Shown: piece by piece, positions 34,911-46,977 of the stretch
Position numbering within the stretch: position 1 is the first letter of the stretch
How the letters are laid out: each line of letters starts with the position of its first letter
Translations under genes and position numbers: made by a program
The notes under the pieces: model-generated
What the model was told of the DNA's origin: nothing
What the model saw: the letters and a program-made list of their open reading frames with translations, nothing else
The model's database searches: none
Source: Erythrophleum ivorense
Taxonomy: Eukaryota > Streptophyta > Magnoliopsida > Fabales > Fabaceae
Direction: 5' to 3'
Length of the DNA stretch: 64,000 nt
NCBI GenBank assembly: GCA_026724425.1
Contig: JAIUCV010000577.1
Location: forward strand, 462,709-526,708

Positions 34911-37900
34911 TCTAGGGAATGTTTTAATTCCTTCCAAGCTTAGTTTTGCATCATGTATGATGGGAGAGTATGAAAGAAAGCCTTGGAAGAAGTTTAGAAG
35001 TCATAGATAGCAAGATGGCCTTATATGTTCCATAATATAACTTAAAGAAGTAACACTAAGTTAGGCTCCTAGAATTGATTATATGATGACTCCAAGAGAT
35101 TTAAATGGAGTCAAGAATCATGAATGAATGGATAGAATGGAGCCAAGATGATGTTTTCTAAAGGTTGCTTCATTAAGTGCATTATAGAACCATAAAAGAG
35201 CCTTATGAGTCACCTAACTTTTCTAGTGATTGTGTGGCCTTGGACTTTGCTTCAAGAGTATAATTAGCTTCCATATGATGTGTCTAGGAGAAGAGAAATG
35301 ATCTCCACCTTCTTAAGTATGTGAGGTCAAGGGAGAGGATTCAAGACTTAAGGAAAAAGTATGCAAATGCAAGCAAGGTAGCTCTCTCCACCTTCTCTCA
35401 TGCATAGTTGTATGCTTACATTGTCTTAGATGTGTGTGTATGTTTTAAGCCATGAAAAGTATTCTATCATGATTTTATATGCCATGGTACCATGATGATA
35501 TATTATATTTCTAAATGATGTTTTATGTGCTTGCTTTAGTTTTCTTAAGTGTGGAAAAGCCAAGAACCCTCTAGCCATGGTGAGGATGAGCTAAGAACCC
35601 TTAAAGTTAGTTGAGACAAAGTAAAGAGTCTTCCAAAAGTGAGGTTGACTTCTAAAAGTAAGGTTGAGTCCAAGAGTCTCTTAAAGAAATAGGTGAAACA
35701 AATCCAAAATCCACAAGTGAATGGGTGAAGCTAATCCACTTACTTGACAAGCCTATGTATGCTATGTATGACTTTTTTCAAATCCCAAGAATGCCTTTTA
35801 AATGATTGCACATGTTAATATGCTCATACATGCATTTGTGAGACTTGTATTGCATGCTTTATATGTGATTGAATAGGAGATAAGCTATTGGGATTCTTTG
35901 AATCTCATCCTCTCCTCTCCAATGTCTTAACATGCTAAATGAAATAATTGAGCAAGGTATTGGAGGCCACCAAGCTTAGAAGAAGAAGATGGGCATCAAA
36001 ATATATGAATATACCTAGTTTTGCCTTCTTTTTAGCCATACATATGGCATATGATGTGATCCAATGATGAAATTGTTATGTAACCAGATGAACATATGTA
36101 AATAATGTATGATGTATGAATGAAATTTGATGCCAAATGTATGAGTTAGCATGTTTTGGGTATTGAATGGCAAGTTTAGCTCTTGAATGATTAGATAGAT
36201 TAGTGTAATAATGGAAGTGAAATGGCCAAATTGAGATGCATGAGGTTTGAGACCACTTGGGTAGTTTATACAAGTCATGTTCATACTTTTAAACTTTCCC
36301 AAGAGGTACTAAACTCAAGAGGAGGCCATTTGGACTAAAGTGACTCTTGATAGGGAGCAAAAATGACTATTCCATGAGGCTATATCACTTTTAGACCAAA
36401 TGATCTCTTGTTGATTTGAAACTTGACATGTATTTAGATCCTATTGAGAGATTTTTGGAAAGCTAAAGAGCATAATTTTTAGAGGTCTAGAGAATATTTG
36501 ATGAATTTTCAAAGTTGAGAAATTTTGTGGTTTTGGTTTGGTGTACTGTTCACTCAGGCCTGAAAATAAAATCTGTCACTCAAGGGGTAAATGATGTCCA
36601 ATTGCCATGAAAATTTATAGAGAGAAACTTGATACTCCCAATGACTTGTACCAACTAGAAGAACCTCATTTGGAGGTCTAAAGAGGGAGATATAAATTTT
36701 TAAAGATTCTGCCTAGTATCAAGGGTCCAGACTGACCTCATGTACTATTTGATTAGTTTTAGTGCCTAGACGTGCCTGGAATGGTCTAGAGTTATTTTGC
36801 CCATCTAGCCAATATCTGTAACTTTCTAGATTGGTATCATTCATGTGCATTGGATTGTTTTGAAATTAATTGGATATTTTTGAACTTTGCTGCAGAAACT
36901 TGTGATAGTACCAGTAGCTAGCCAGACCTCCATCCCTTTTCAAAAGTCAAACGTCTTCTGTGTGATGTTTCATGGCCTGTGATATTTTTACCATAAAATA
37001 GACATGTGTAGATTCCCAAAATGGCAAAGAACACATGATTTTGATTTTTCTACAATTAGTTGTGATTTTCCAAATTTGTGACAAAAAAGTAGGAAATTCT
37101 GGTCAAAAATGCAAACATGGGTTTTATGTGTTCCTTTGCTTTCCATGAGTTGTAGGCCAAATTTGATGATGGAAATGAGTTTTATTCATGTATTTAAGTA
37201 TGATAATGTGATAGATGAATTCATATGGCCCATAGGACTTTGAAAGAAAAATTTTACTATAGAAATGCATCTTGAGTCTAAGTCTCTATGCCATTATGTT
37301 GCTTCTCATAGAACTTATATGAGATGAGGCATGGAAATTGTATAAATTGAGTCTTAAAAGTATGGTGTTACACTTAACACAAACATACACACATTCAAAG
37401 ATAATATAAATATCTACTCATACATGAAAGAAAGAAGAGAGAGCTACCTTTGTTACACAAACACACTTTTCTTCTTAGATTTGATTCCTCTCCCACAGCC
37501 ACACACTCACAAGAAGGTAGGGTTTGTTTCCTTTAGCCTAGACACATAATATGGAAGACAATTATACTCTTGAACCAAATTCTAAAGCTATACATTTATT
37601 AGAAAAACTAGGTAGTTCATATGGCTCCTTTATGGTTCCATAATATACTTAATGAAGCAATCCTATGGAAATATGATCTTTACTCCATTCTCTTCATTCA
37701 TTTATGATTCTTGACTCATTTTAAGCCTCTTGGAGTCATCACACAATCATATTAAGGAGCCTAGTTAGGTGTTGCTTTTTTAAGCCATAATATGGAACCT
37801 ATGATACCATCTCATTATCCATGGCTTTTAAAATTTTTTCAAGGCTTCCTTTCATCCTCTTTCATCATATATGACTTGAAAATAAGCTTGGAAAAAAATT

Positions 37901-40900
37901 GAAACTACCCCTTGGTGCTCTAACCTCTTTAGGCCGTGGCTATGGAGCATAAGAACACCAAGTGAGTTTGCTTTATTTTCTTGATGGAGGATGCATATGA
38001 GGAGACTTCTAGGGATCTTAGGAGTTCATCCAAACACTCATTTAGGCCTAGGAATTCTTAAATCAAATCAGAAATTTAAAGGAACACTTGAAACTCTAAA
38101 TTTTCTATCTTGAAATCTAATGGTTATTTTGTTGTTTTATTTACATATTCTTATTCTTCTCCTTCATTTTCCTAAGATTCATCCTTGGTTTAGCTAGAAA
38201 TCTAACCCCTCTTAGCTGGTCTTAGGCAGGGCGAAACACACACAAGAGAAGGAAGAAGCAGAATCAAGCATAAAGATAGCAAAATACCTAGTTTCCTTGG
38301 TTTCCCTTGCTTGTTTTTCACCTTGCTTAGCTTCTTCTCCTTGAATTCAAAAATCTCCTCTCTATTCTGCCCTTAAAACAGATCCAAACACCTTACTAAA
38401 TGCATAGGAAGAGAGGAGGAAAGGATAGGAAGAAGTTTACTAAAGGAAGAACAATAATTTCTATGAATTTCTCACCTTTTTCCTGGCTTTTCTCCTCCCC
38501 TTCTCCCTTTGCTCCTGTGCACCTCCCTCTCTTGAGTCTTCTCTGATTTTTGGACAGAAATAAAGTAAGTGGAGAAAGGAGAAGAAGGGGCGTGGCTCTT
38601 ATAGAAGGTTCAAGAGATAATTTCTTTCAAAAATTCTATTTATGTCCCTAAATCTTGGCATTTTTGTTCTTAGTCTGTTTTAACTCCTTTTTGAGAACTG
38701 TCTTCTCCATCTTAAAATTTAGGTCCTTAATCTTATAAAATTCCTTTAGAATCACTCAAATTGGAGCTAAAACCTTCTCGAAAGAAAGAGTTAAAGTTCG
38801 GGTCAACTGACATTAGAAAATATACACTAGAGGGGTTTTAACTGTCTCAGGGCTTTCTATGGTTTTCAAGGCCTCTAAGAACCTCAAAGAACTCAAATTT
38901 GCAATTTAAAAAGCCTTACTATGAGAATTCCAAAATTTACTTGAAATTACGAAAATGTCATTACGTTTCATAACCATTTCGTTAATTTCTGTCTGACCAT
39001 TTTAGCCTCTATTCTAGGGTACCTCTGGCCTCCTAAATTCATTATTTAATGTCTAGATTATTGTTCTAAATTTTCTAGACCTTAACCAATTCATTTTAGA
39101 GGACCTACTTTGAAATGTATCCATTTTTGTCATTTTAACAAAAACTGGACCTTACACCTTTTCACTAGGCTTTTCTTCCTTTTCTTTCCCTCCTCTTATG
39201 CACCTCTCTTTGCTAGTCTCTCTTTTGATTTAGGACAAAAAATAGGTTGGTTAAAATGATGAAGAGATGGGGTGTGACATATAAGATGGGAGGTCACTTA
39301 AGGTACTTTTCAAAAATTTCAATTTTATCCCCTTTTCTTGGCTCTTGCTATTTAATTTCATTTCAGTTCTTTTTTTAGAATTATTTTATCCATCATAAAA
39401 TTTAGGTCCTCTAATTTATAAAATACCTTTGATTTCACCCAAATTGGATTTAAAACCTTCCCGAACGAAATTGGTCAAAGTTTGAGTCAACTGACACTCT
39501 AAAACGTAAATATGAGAGATTTAAGCCATTCTAAGGGTTCCTATGGTTTTTAAGGCCTTTGAGAACCCTAGAAAACTCAATTTTTTCATTTAAAGATTCC
39601 TCCTTTGAGTTTTCTAAAAAGTGCCCAAAATTATGAAAATGCCACTGGTTTTCGTCTGATTTATTTAGCTATTCCAGTTCTAGTTTTTAGGCATCTTAGG
39701 CTTTGGATCCTCATTTTCAATTATTTATAATTTTGTCCTAATTTTATTTGGCCTCAAATCTTCCTATTTATGAGACTTCCTTTTATAACTGATCCGTTTC
39801 TAATGTTTCCAAGAAAACTGGACATTACATTTTACAACAACCCATTATTTGTGGGTAAAAGATTACAATTAGTGACAGCAATATAGTCATTGCTAAAGAC
39901 TTTTAGGGGCAATACTATTGTTGTCACTAAAGCTTTATAGTCATGATATTCTATTGCAACTAATAATCTTTAGTAGTAACTATTATCATCATAAGAAAGT
40001 TTTAGTAGTGACATTGTTTCATCATTAGACATGTTCAATGAGAACCTTTTGTTGTTGATATACTTTTTAGTGGCAGAATATGTCACCACTAAAGGTATAG
40101 TGCCAAAATTGTTTAAACTATTTTAAAAATGAAAAGTGTACATTGAAAGTGAATAAAATTAAGACAATAAATAAGATACAATAAACAAATTTATAAATAT
40201 CAAATGATATCCACAATAAAATTGAATATTTAACATAATAAAGTCCTAAAAGTTCAAAATGATACATATTTCATGGAAGATGAAAAAAAAATAGTTTCTA
40301 AGCCTTATTGGCAAACAAGTAATCTCAATAGCAACATCTTTTTCATTGCATACAAACCATGAGTTGAATAGACTTAAGCACCACTACATCAACATTATGA
40401 AGTTGGCCTTGCAATCTTTTCCAAAATGCAACCTCATGCATAGCTTTGAACTTAACTTGCAGGCACATGTGAAGATATTTTATCATCCATTGTTTTCTTC
40501 TGCAAGAGGAAGTGTCATTTTGCTAAAAAAAAAATTTCACATGTTACATAAAGAGATTTTAAATTCAAGAAGCAAAATGAAGTCTCCAATTGATGATATG
40601 TGAAATCAAGAGCTCACATAAACTTCAAAACACGTAAAATACCAAAATTCAATATCAATTCAATTACAAGAAATTTTAAAAACAAATAGTAATAAAAGAA
40701 ACATGCATAACAAGACTTAGAGGTCCCAACATGTTTATTATAGTATGTCAAAAAGAAATAGGAAAGCACTTATATAAGTTATATCCCCCTATTTTGAAAA
40801 CAAGGGTGCAAACTAGAAAACTTGATAGCATAAAAGTCTTATGCAAAGACGATACCCTTCTTAACAACCAATCAAAGGCATGGAAAAAAATTAATCAGTA

Positions 40901-40945
40901 TCTTTAGTTACATTCCTTTACATAAAATTGGCATAAAAGAATCAA

Positions 40946-41114
40946 GGGAAAATTATGTTTAAGGACCAATAGTGAAAAAATTTATTTTTAAGAACCTTTA
41001 CCACTAGGTTCAACAGTTTGTTGCTAAACTCAGTAGTAATCATCCTAAAACAAGTGGTAATAGGTCCTTAAGAATAAATTTTTTCACTTTTTAGTCCTTT
41101 ATTATAATTCTCCC
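40946..41114. mobile_element. MULE-type MITE, 169 bp with long TIRs
   Basis: Terminal inverted repeats of roughly 70 bp, one starting GGGAAAATTATG and the other (reverse complement) GGGAGAATTATA, share AGTGAAAAAATTTATT and TTACCACT. A perfect 9-bp target duplication, AAGAATCAA, flanks it (40937-40945 and 41115-41123). Nine-bp duplications are the hallmark of Mutator-like elements. It is too short to encode anything. Confidence 0.88.
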
Positions 41115-41529
41115 AAGAATCAATATATTCAATAAAAAATGCAAGTAGACAAAATTCAAATGACTTTAGGCTCAATTTCAAGATAAAAATCAAGCTTAAC
41201 CATGTTCAAACATTACTAAGACAAGAAAAATTACCATATTGGATTTTGCCCTAAAATATTTACTGTCATACTAACCTTTTCATAGTTATACCTAAGGATT
41301 CTTGCTGAATTATAGACTAACGCCACGTATTTTCTTCCTTATGTGTTAACGATTTATCATTTATATTACTCTTATTACCATTATTATGGTAAAAGTAACC
41401 TTTATACTTTTATCTTGTTACCCTACTATTAAAACTATGGAAACCCAAACCTGCTTAAGGATGTTGTCAACAAGGTCTCCAATTAAGTATTAACATAGGG
41501 TCAAAGACCAGTCATAATAATTTGCATGG

Positions 41530-41735
41530 TTTAAGATCTTGTAGATCATTAGAAGACCTCATCAACAGGATCGTAGACCCTGTAGGTTAATGGTACTAGT
41601 ATGATTTAGAACCTTATAGACTACTAGGAAATCTTATCAACAAAGTTTTAAACCTTGTAAACTGATGCCATTAACCTAATTTAAGATCTTGTGAATTACT
41701 AGAAAACCTTGTCAATAGGATATCATTACTATCAG
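41530..41735. repeat. 75-bp tandem repeat, about 2.8 copies
   Basis: Units start at 41530, 41605 and 41680 with TTTAAGATCTTGT or TTTAGAACCTTAT and contain a variant of ACCTTGTCAACAAGG. The copies are diverged (roughly one third of positions). A related half-unit, TTGTCAACAAGGTC, lies at about 41465. Confidence 0.75.
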
Positions 41736-42889
41736 GTTTAAACTTAAATAGTGTAGGGATTGCTTATGCTTGCAACATCATATTCTTGATAGACATAGTA
41801 ATACATTAGATAAAATTCACTTTCATATCATTCCAACAAAAGTCATACACCTACATCTATGATTAACATCACCATTTCCAAGGTAGATTAGTGCATTAGT
41901 GTTTACATTTCCAAAAGGCTCATGAAGGTTAACTATAGGGAAAATATGTAGGTTAAACATTTCATTTATTTATTCCTTATGGATTGGGCTCCGTTAGCTT
42001 CAAAACTAACTCTTAGAAAATAGGTAACTTTTGTAATGAGATAATAATCCCAGTAGTTTGTGAACACCGTATTTTGTCCGGGCATATTCCAAAAATAATA
42101 ATAAAATTAAACTAATAAAAAAAAATAAAAATTACAAATAGGTTCTTTTAGTTTGATAAGCTAAAAAAAAAATCATCAAAGGAGAAAGAACTTAAAAATA
42201 AAATTAAAAAAAAAGGAAAAGGAAAAGAAAAGAAAGAAGCAAAGGCCCATTAATTAAAACAAAAGAAAAATCAAAGAGGGAGTAACAAAAATTCAAAATA
42301 AATGGAATTAAAAAAAAATCAAAAAAAGAAACTAAGAAAAAATGATAAAAAAAAAAGACTAAAAGTAGATAAACCAAAAAATAACTAAAAGAATAATAAT
42401 TAAAAAAAAGCAAACAAACACAAAAAAATAAAAAAAGATTGCAAAAAAAGAGAAACAAGATAATATATGTATTTGAAAGGGGAACCCAAAACAAAAAAAA
42501 ATTAATTAAGATTTTAGGGCCTAATTTAAGAAAGCTTAAAAAAAAAGTAAATAAATAAAATAAGAAAAAAGATAGTTTAATTTTCCTAAATCCTATTGGC
42601 CCAATATTAAAATTAAAAAAAAAAGAAAAAAAAATGAAAGCCCATTCCAAAAATTTACCCAGAACAAGTTTAAAAGAGAAATGGACCAAAAAAAAAAAAA
42701 AACAAAACAAAACAAAATAATCTACAAAAGTGAAGCCCAATCTAAAAAAAAAAAAAGCTGTCTGGTGAAGCCCAAACCCGGATGCCCAAAACTTACCCAA
42801 CACCCAACCCGGATCCATTTCAAACCCTACCCGGTTAACCCACTTGGTCCCCCCTCCATTCGGTCCTCTACTGAAAAGGCAGACAAAAA

Positions 42890-43470
42890 AAGGAGAGAGG
42901 GGGACAGGATACGGGGAGACAGAGAGGGGCAGAGGAGACGCACAGCTCTCAAGGGAAAACGGACAGATGCTCTGGAAAGAGGGACAGACGCACGAAAAAG
43001 AAAAAAACACAGAGAGACAGAAAAAAAAAAAAACACAGAGAGGCAGAAAGGAAAAGAGGGAGAGACGCACAGACAGACGGAGAAAAAGCGAAGAGTAGGC
43101 GGCTGGGGGAAAGAAACCATGAGACTCGAGGGGGGTTTTCGGTTTCAGGATTTTCGGATGGAGTGAGAAACAGACACAGAGAGAGACAAAGAGGGGAGAG
43201 AGGAAAACTGGAGGCGTCTGGGAGAGAGGAAGAAAAAGGAGGGGGTCTGGTGCTGGAGGAAGGGAGACCGAGAGAGGTTTTGAGCGGGAGACCGAATGCG
43301 AGAGGGCAAGAGAGGAGCGTCTGAGAGGAAAAAAGAGAGATAAGGAATTTCTGATTCAGAGCCGGAGATAGGATAAAAAGGAGACACGAACAGAAGCGAA
43401 GGGAGGCAAAGGGCAAATCGAAGGAAACCGAGAGATTCAGCAAGAGAGAAACCCAAAAGCATTCTGTTGA
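42890..43470 (+). repeat. Purine-rich GA tract inside the Ogre-like LTR
   Basis: About 580 bp almost free of T on the plus strand, built of GAGAGA, GGGAGA and AAAGAGG units. Such long R-Y tracts can form unusual DNA structures or serve as GAGA-type promoter elements. It produces spurious open frames on both strands. Confidence 0.75.
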
Positions 43471-45099
43471 AGAATAGGGGATTTGGCCGAGTCACAGCAG
43501 AGGGAGAAGAAGAGGCCTTCACAGTCAGCGTCACAGAAGGAGCACTCAGCTAGCCAGGTAAATTGATTTACTGAAAGCCATTTTGAAATATATTGCTGTG
43601 ATTCTCGATTTTCTTTAGAAGATAGAGAACGGGACAAGGTTAACCAGGATGCTTTCCCTAGAGATTTCTGATGTCGGTTCTCTTTCATTCGTAGCTTGAA
43701 TATTTGAGCAGCTGTTAACCATTTGATAATGTTTCTAAGTAGGCTTTCATGTGCGTCTGGTTCTGTAGCTAGGATTGAAACTGAGATTCTGAACCTTGAC
43801 ATGCTGTGAGTTGGGTATGAGTCTTGTTTGGATGCTCTGTGTTTATTATTATTATTATTATTTTTTATTGAACCATTGATTGGTGGGATAGGAGCTTTGC
43901 ATCAGTAACAGGCGTATAACTTGGTTCATACTTGAATAGCTGCACATTTGTTCTTTGGTATTCGAGTTTCTGTGTAAATGAATTTTGTTTATGGAAATGA
44001 AATGTGATTAGCTAAAATCTCGCGTACTCCTAGTCTTGCTTCCAGAAGATAGGTGATAGTCTTTGCGATGGTCTTTAATATTGAAATTTAAGCAATTGTT
44101 GATAATCATGTGGTGATTTGAAGATTAAGATTCAATTGCAGCATGTTGCAACCCAACTTCTAGCTTAATAACATATTGCTAAACTCTGGTTCGATATGCT
44201 TTAAGTTGGCCCTTGGTTTGTAATGTGGGTATCTGTTTGATAGTCTAATGAGTTCTGCCGTGATTTGATTCAGGACTATAGGTGAGTCAAGTGTCACTAT
44301 TATGTAGATTTTGAGTTTGTTGTGGTTGCTGTAGACTGATGCATGGGATAAGGGAAATTTCAACGATAGTTTGCTTGGTTCTGATGGAATTACTGTTATT
44401 TGGTCTAATATTTGTACTGAGGCCTAGGAAGTAAATTAGTTGCATTTCGTTTTCCTTATGGTCCACTCCTTGATTCTTTCATCGGTATATTTAGCTTTCA
44501 CATGGGTTCTTGAACTGGATAGATAATATGGATCCTATATAGATGCTGATTTCATGGGTCTTGAGTAAATTGATTCTAAGGATGGATATTGTGCTTATTT
44601 AAAAGGCTAAAAATTAATTGATCATTATTGTTTGATTGGAAGCTAATGCATGTTTATTTTCCTGGCTTATTGACATGGTGGGGAGTACCTGGAGACCGCA
44701 CTTAAATTGCACTGGGGATTTGCTCAAAAAAGGGATGGCAAGCATAAGGATGCTGAGAGGCGAAGGAGACATCACCATGAGGACAAATTGGTTCTGTATT
44801 TTACATATTCTATTTACATTTTTCTTGTTTTGTACTTGAAATATATTGAAATATGATGAAACTGGTTGAGCACTTAGCACACACATCTGCAAGTTATTGT
44901 TTTGGTTTGTAAATATTTTCCTTTTTTAATTTTATTTTCGTCTCACGTTAGAACAGCCGTGTGGGATTCTATATCCCCCCAGGCATATAGGGGTTATGCG
45001 TGACTATGTGGGACAATAAGTCTCCTCAGTCATTTGGCCGAATCATAAAATATTTTTTAATAAATCTTCAGTTAATAACTCTATTTAATTTGATTTTCC

Positions 45100-46390
45100 T
45101 TTTTTTAAAAAAAAAATTCAAAAGAGGGATAATGGGATGAAAAAGTCAAGATAAGATAAACAAGGGATTAATTTCACTTTTCTAAACTCTTAAGTTTTTT
45201 CCAAGCTTTCTTATAACAAAATTAGAAACTAAAATGCGTCATGAAAAAAAAAGAAAAAGAAGAGAAATTGAAAAAAGAGAGGGAAGAAAATCAAAAGATA
45301 AACAAGAATAGAAATAAAAAAAGAGAGGATTTTGTTTGAAAGTCAAATAAAGTTTTTAATAAAATGTGTTTACAAAGTTTAGAGTTAAGTTTTAAGTATT
45401 TAAAAAAGGGGGGAGTTTTTCCTAAAAAAAAAAAGAAAGAGAAAAGAAAAACAAAAAAAAAACGGAATAAAAACTAAAAAAAAAAACAAATAAGAAAGAC
45501 AAAAACAATAAGAAAACCAAAAAGGAAGATAAAATCAACAAGGCAAAAAAAATCAATCACAAACAAAACAAAGATAAACAAACAGAATAAAGCAAGACAC
45601 GAAATAAAAATCAATCAAGAAAAAAGGAAGAAAACAAAGAGACACAAAATTCAAAGGAAACACCAAATAAACTAAAAATGAAAATAAAATATGCTAAAGA
45701 TAAAAGATAAAAAAAAATAATGACAAAAATTAAACAAAACAAAACAAAATAAATAAGAAAAAGGGAGGAAAAATATAATAAAACAAAATATCAATAAAAA
45801 AAAAGATTAATAACACCAAATCAAAAAAATCAAAAAAAAAAAACAAAAAAAAAACAAACAAACAATAGAAAAGGACAATTAAAAAAAAAAAAGAGAGAAA
45901 AATGAATAAAAATCAAGAAAACAAAAGGAAGTAGAAATCAAAAATTAAAAGACAATCTAAAAATAAAGACAAAAATAGAATTGAAAAAAAAGAAGAACAA
46001 TTAAAAAGGGGAAAAGAGAACCAAAATCAAGAAAACAAAAGGAAAACAAAAAAATAAAAAATAAAAACAAAAATAAACAAAAAATCAAAACAATGGATAA
46101 TAAAAACAAAAATAGGATGAAAAGCAAAAAAAAAATTTAAAAAAAAAAGAGAAAAAAAAATTGAAAAGACAAAGGAAAGTAAAATTATCTTTACTTTTAG
46201 CAAATTAAAACACAATCAATCAATTTCAAAATCGTTTCATTTGTTAAAAGGAAAAGTAAGTTTTAATTTCTTAACCTTTTCAAAAAAAAAACAAAACAAA
46301 AAAAAAACAAACAAAAAAACAAACAAAACAAAACAAAATCAAACAAGAATCAAACAAAAACAAACAAAACAAAACATCAACCAAATTAAA
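45100..46390 (+). repeat. A-rich tract inside the Ogre-like LTR
   Basis: About 1.3 kb of AAACAAAA, AAATAAAA and GAAAAA units, nearly devoid of T and G. Likely expanded by slippage. No coding content. Confidence 0.8.
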
Positions 46391-46977
46391 GCACCAATCG
46401 AACTACGTAGACTTTGATCCCTCCTGAAGGGTACGTAGGCCCTAGGCTTTCATCCTAGGTCAAGTCCGCCCTTGTAAATAAAATATTTTTCTTTCAATTT
46501 CTTTTCTTTACTTCTTTATTCAATCCTTGAATTTCTTTGTGCTTTATTTTAACATTGATTTTCTTTTTCTACTTTTAACTTTATTTCCTTCAATTTCTTT
46601 ATTCCTATTTCGCACGTGATTTGTTAGGGAGAATTGAAATAAAATTAAGGCCATTTTTATTTTTGCACAATTGACTTAGGGTAACCGTTCTTAGTAACGG
46701 GTGTAGTGGGGTGCCTAACACCTTCCCCACTCACAAACGACTCCCGGACCCATTTTCTGGTTCGTAGACCATTTTTCAAATAAAAAAGGCTTTTCCAAAG
46801 TTTTGCCTTTTAAAAATTAAAATTTTGGTGGCGACTCCTGAACCTATCTATTTATTATACTTATTTCAATTTAAATTTCGTTTTTCGATTTCATTCGAAA
46901 TCATGTGCCAAAATTTTCTTATTCTTTCTTTGAAAAAAAAGGCGCCACGCGGTCGCATTTTTGGGTGTGACATAGTT

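Larger units (their letters stand above)
33687..37372 (+). mobile_element. Solo LTR, family LTR-B, copy 5 (innermost)
   Basis: 3686 bp, from TGTAATATCC to GGTGTTACA, inserted in copy 4 with exact target duplication CTTAA (33682-33686 and 37373-37377). Sense is plus, opposite to its host. Its first 250 bp differ from other LTR-B copies, and it carries a local duplication near 34796-34910, which helps explain the extra length. Confidence 0.93.
31982..39156 (-). mobile_element. Solo LTR, family LTR-B, copy 4 (interrupted by copy 5)
   Basis: It runs from TGTAACACCATAAATC to GGACCTTACA, inserted in copy 3 with exact target duplication CCTTT (31977-31981 and 39157-39161). Its own length without copy 5 and its duplication is about 3.48 kb, close to copy 1 (3477 bp). 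Sense is minus. It has the best preserved TGTAACACC terminus of the family in this window. Confidence 0.92.
29231..39829 (-). mobile_element. Solo LTR, family LTR-B, copy 3 (interrupted by copy 4)
   Basis: The two parts, 29231-31981 and 39162-39829 (about 3.42 kb together), form one LTR from TTTAATGCC to GACATTACA, inserted in the CACTA-like region. Flanks are TTTAA (29226-29230) and TTTTA (39830-39834), a 4-of-5 target duplication. A 5-bp duplication (CCTTT) and copy 4 lie inside. Sense is minus. It contains no coding sequence. Confidence 0.85.
28920..40102. mobile_element. CACTA-like subterminal repeat region, split by nested LTRs
   Basis: It begins CACTACTAAATC at 28920 and ends GGTATAGTG at 40102; the last 5 bp are the inverse of CACTA. 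Both arms carry many TTTAGTGGCGAC / GTCACCACTAAA units in both orientations, typical of CACTA (En/Spm) subterminal regions. Without the inserted LTRs (29231-39829 plus one duplication) only about 580 bp remain, so it is either a small non-autonomous element or one end of a larger one. No 3-bp target duplication is evident and no transposase is seen. Confidence 0.5.
40103..42053. other. Non-coding DNA right of the CACTA-like region
   Basis: No gene seen. The 85-codon open frame at 40346-40603 has no recognisable domain and could be decayed transposon sequence. The stretch may be internal sequence of a larger CACTA element. It contains a MULE-type MITE (40946-41114) and a 75-bp tandem repeat (41530-41735). 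Confidence 0.5.
42059..46972 (+). mobile_element. Solo LTR of an Ogre/Tat-like retrotransposon, 4.9 kb
   Basis: 4914 bp, from TGTGAACACC to GGGTGTGACA, with exact 5-bp target duplication TAGTT (42054-42058 and 46973-46977). Composition is zoned: A-rich on the plus strand (42090-42760), purine-rich GAGAGA tract (42890-43470), ordinary sequence (43480-45100), then A-rich again (45100-46390), and a conserved-looking end with TACGTAGG motifs and AATAAA near 46478. Very long LTRs with a TGGCGACTC / GGCGCCACGCGG tail are usual in Ogre/Tat elements. Open frames inside (42204-43070 minus, 42681-43166 plus and others) are low-complexity artefacts. Confidence 0.85.

Noticed and set aside
40346..40603. 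85-codon open frame as a host gene
   Set aside because: No recognisable domain, no codon or composition contrast with its surroundings, and adjacent to CACTA-like repeats.
42204..43534. Several overlapping open frames of 84-288 codons on both strands
   Set aside because: They lie in A-rich and GA-rich tracts of the Ogre-like LTR and encode only F/L/S- or K/R/E-rich low-complexity sequence; open in opposite frames because T is scarce on one strand.
46027..46215. 62-codon F/L-rich minus frame resembling a membrane protein
   Set aside because: Translation of the A-rich tract in the Ogre-like LTR.
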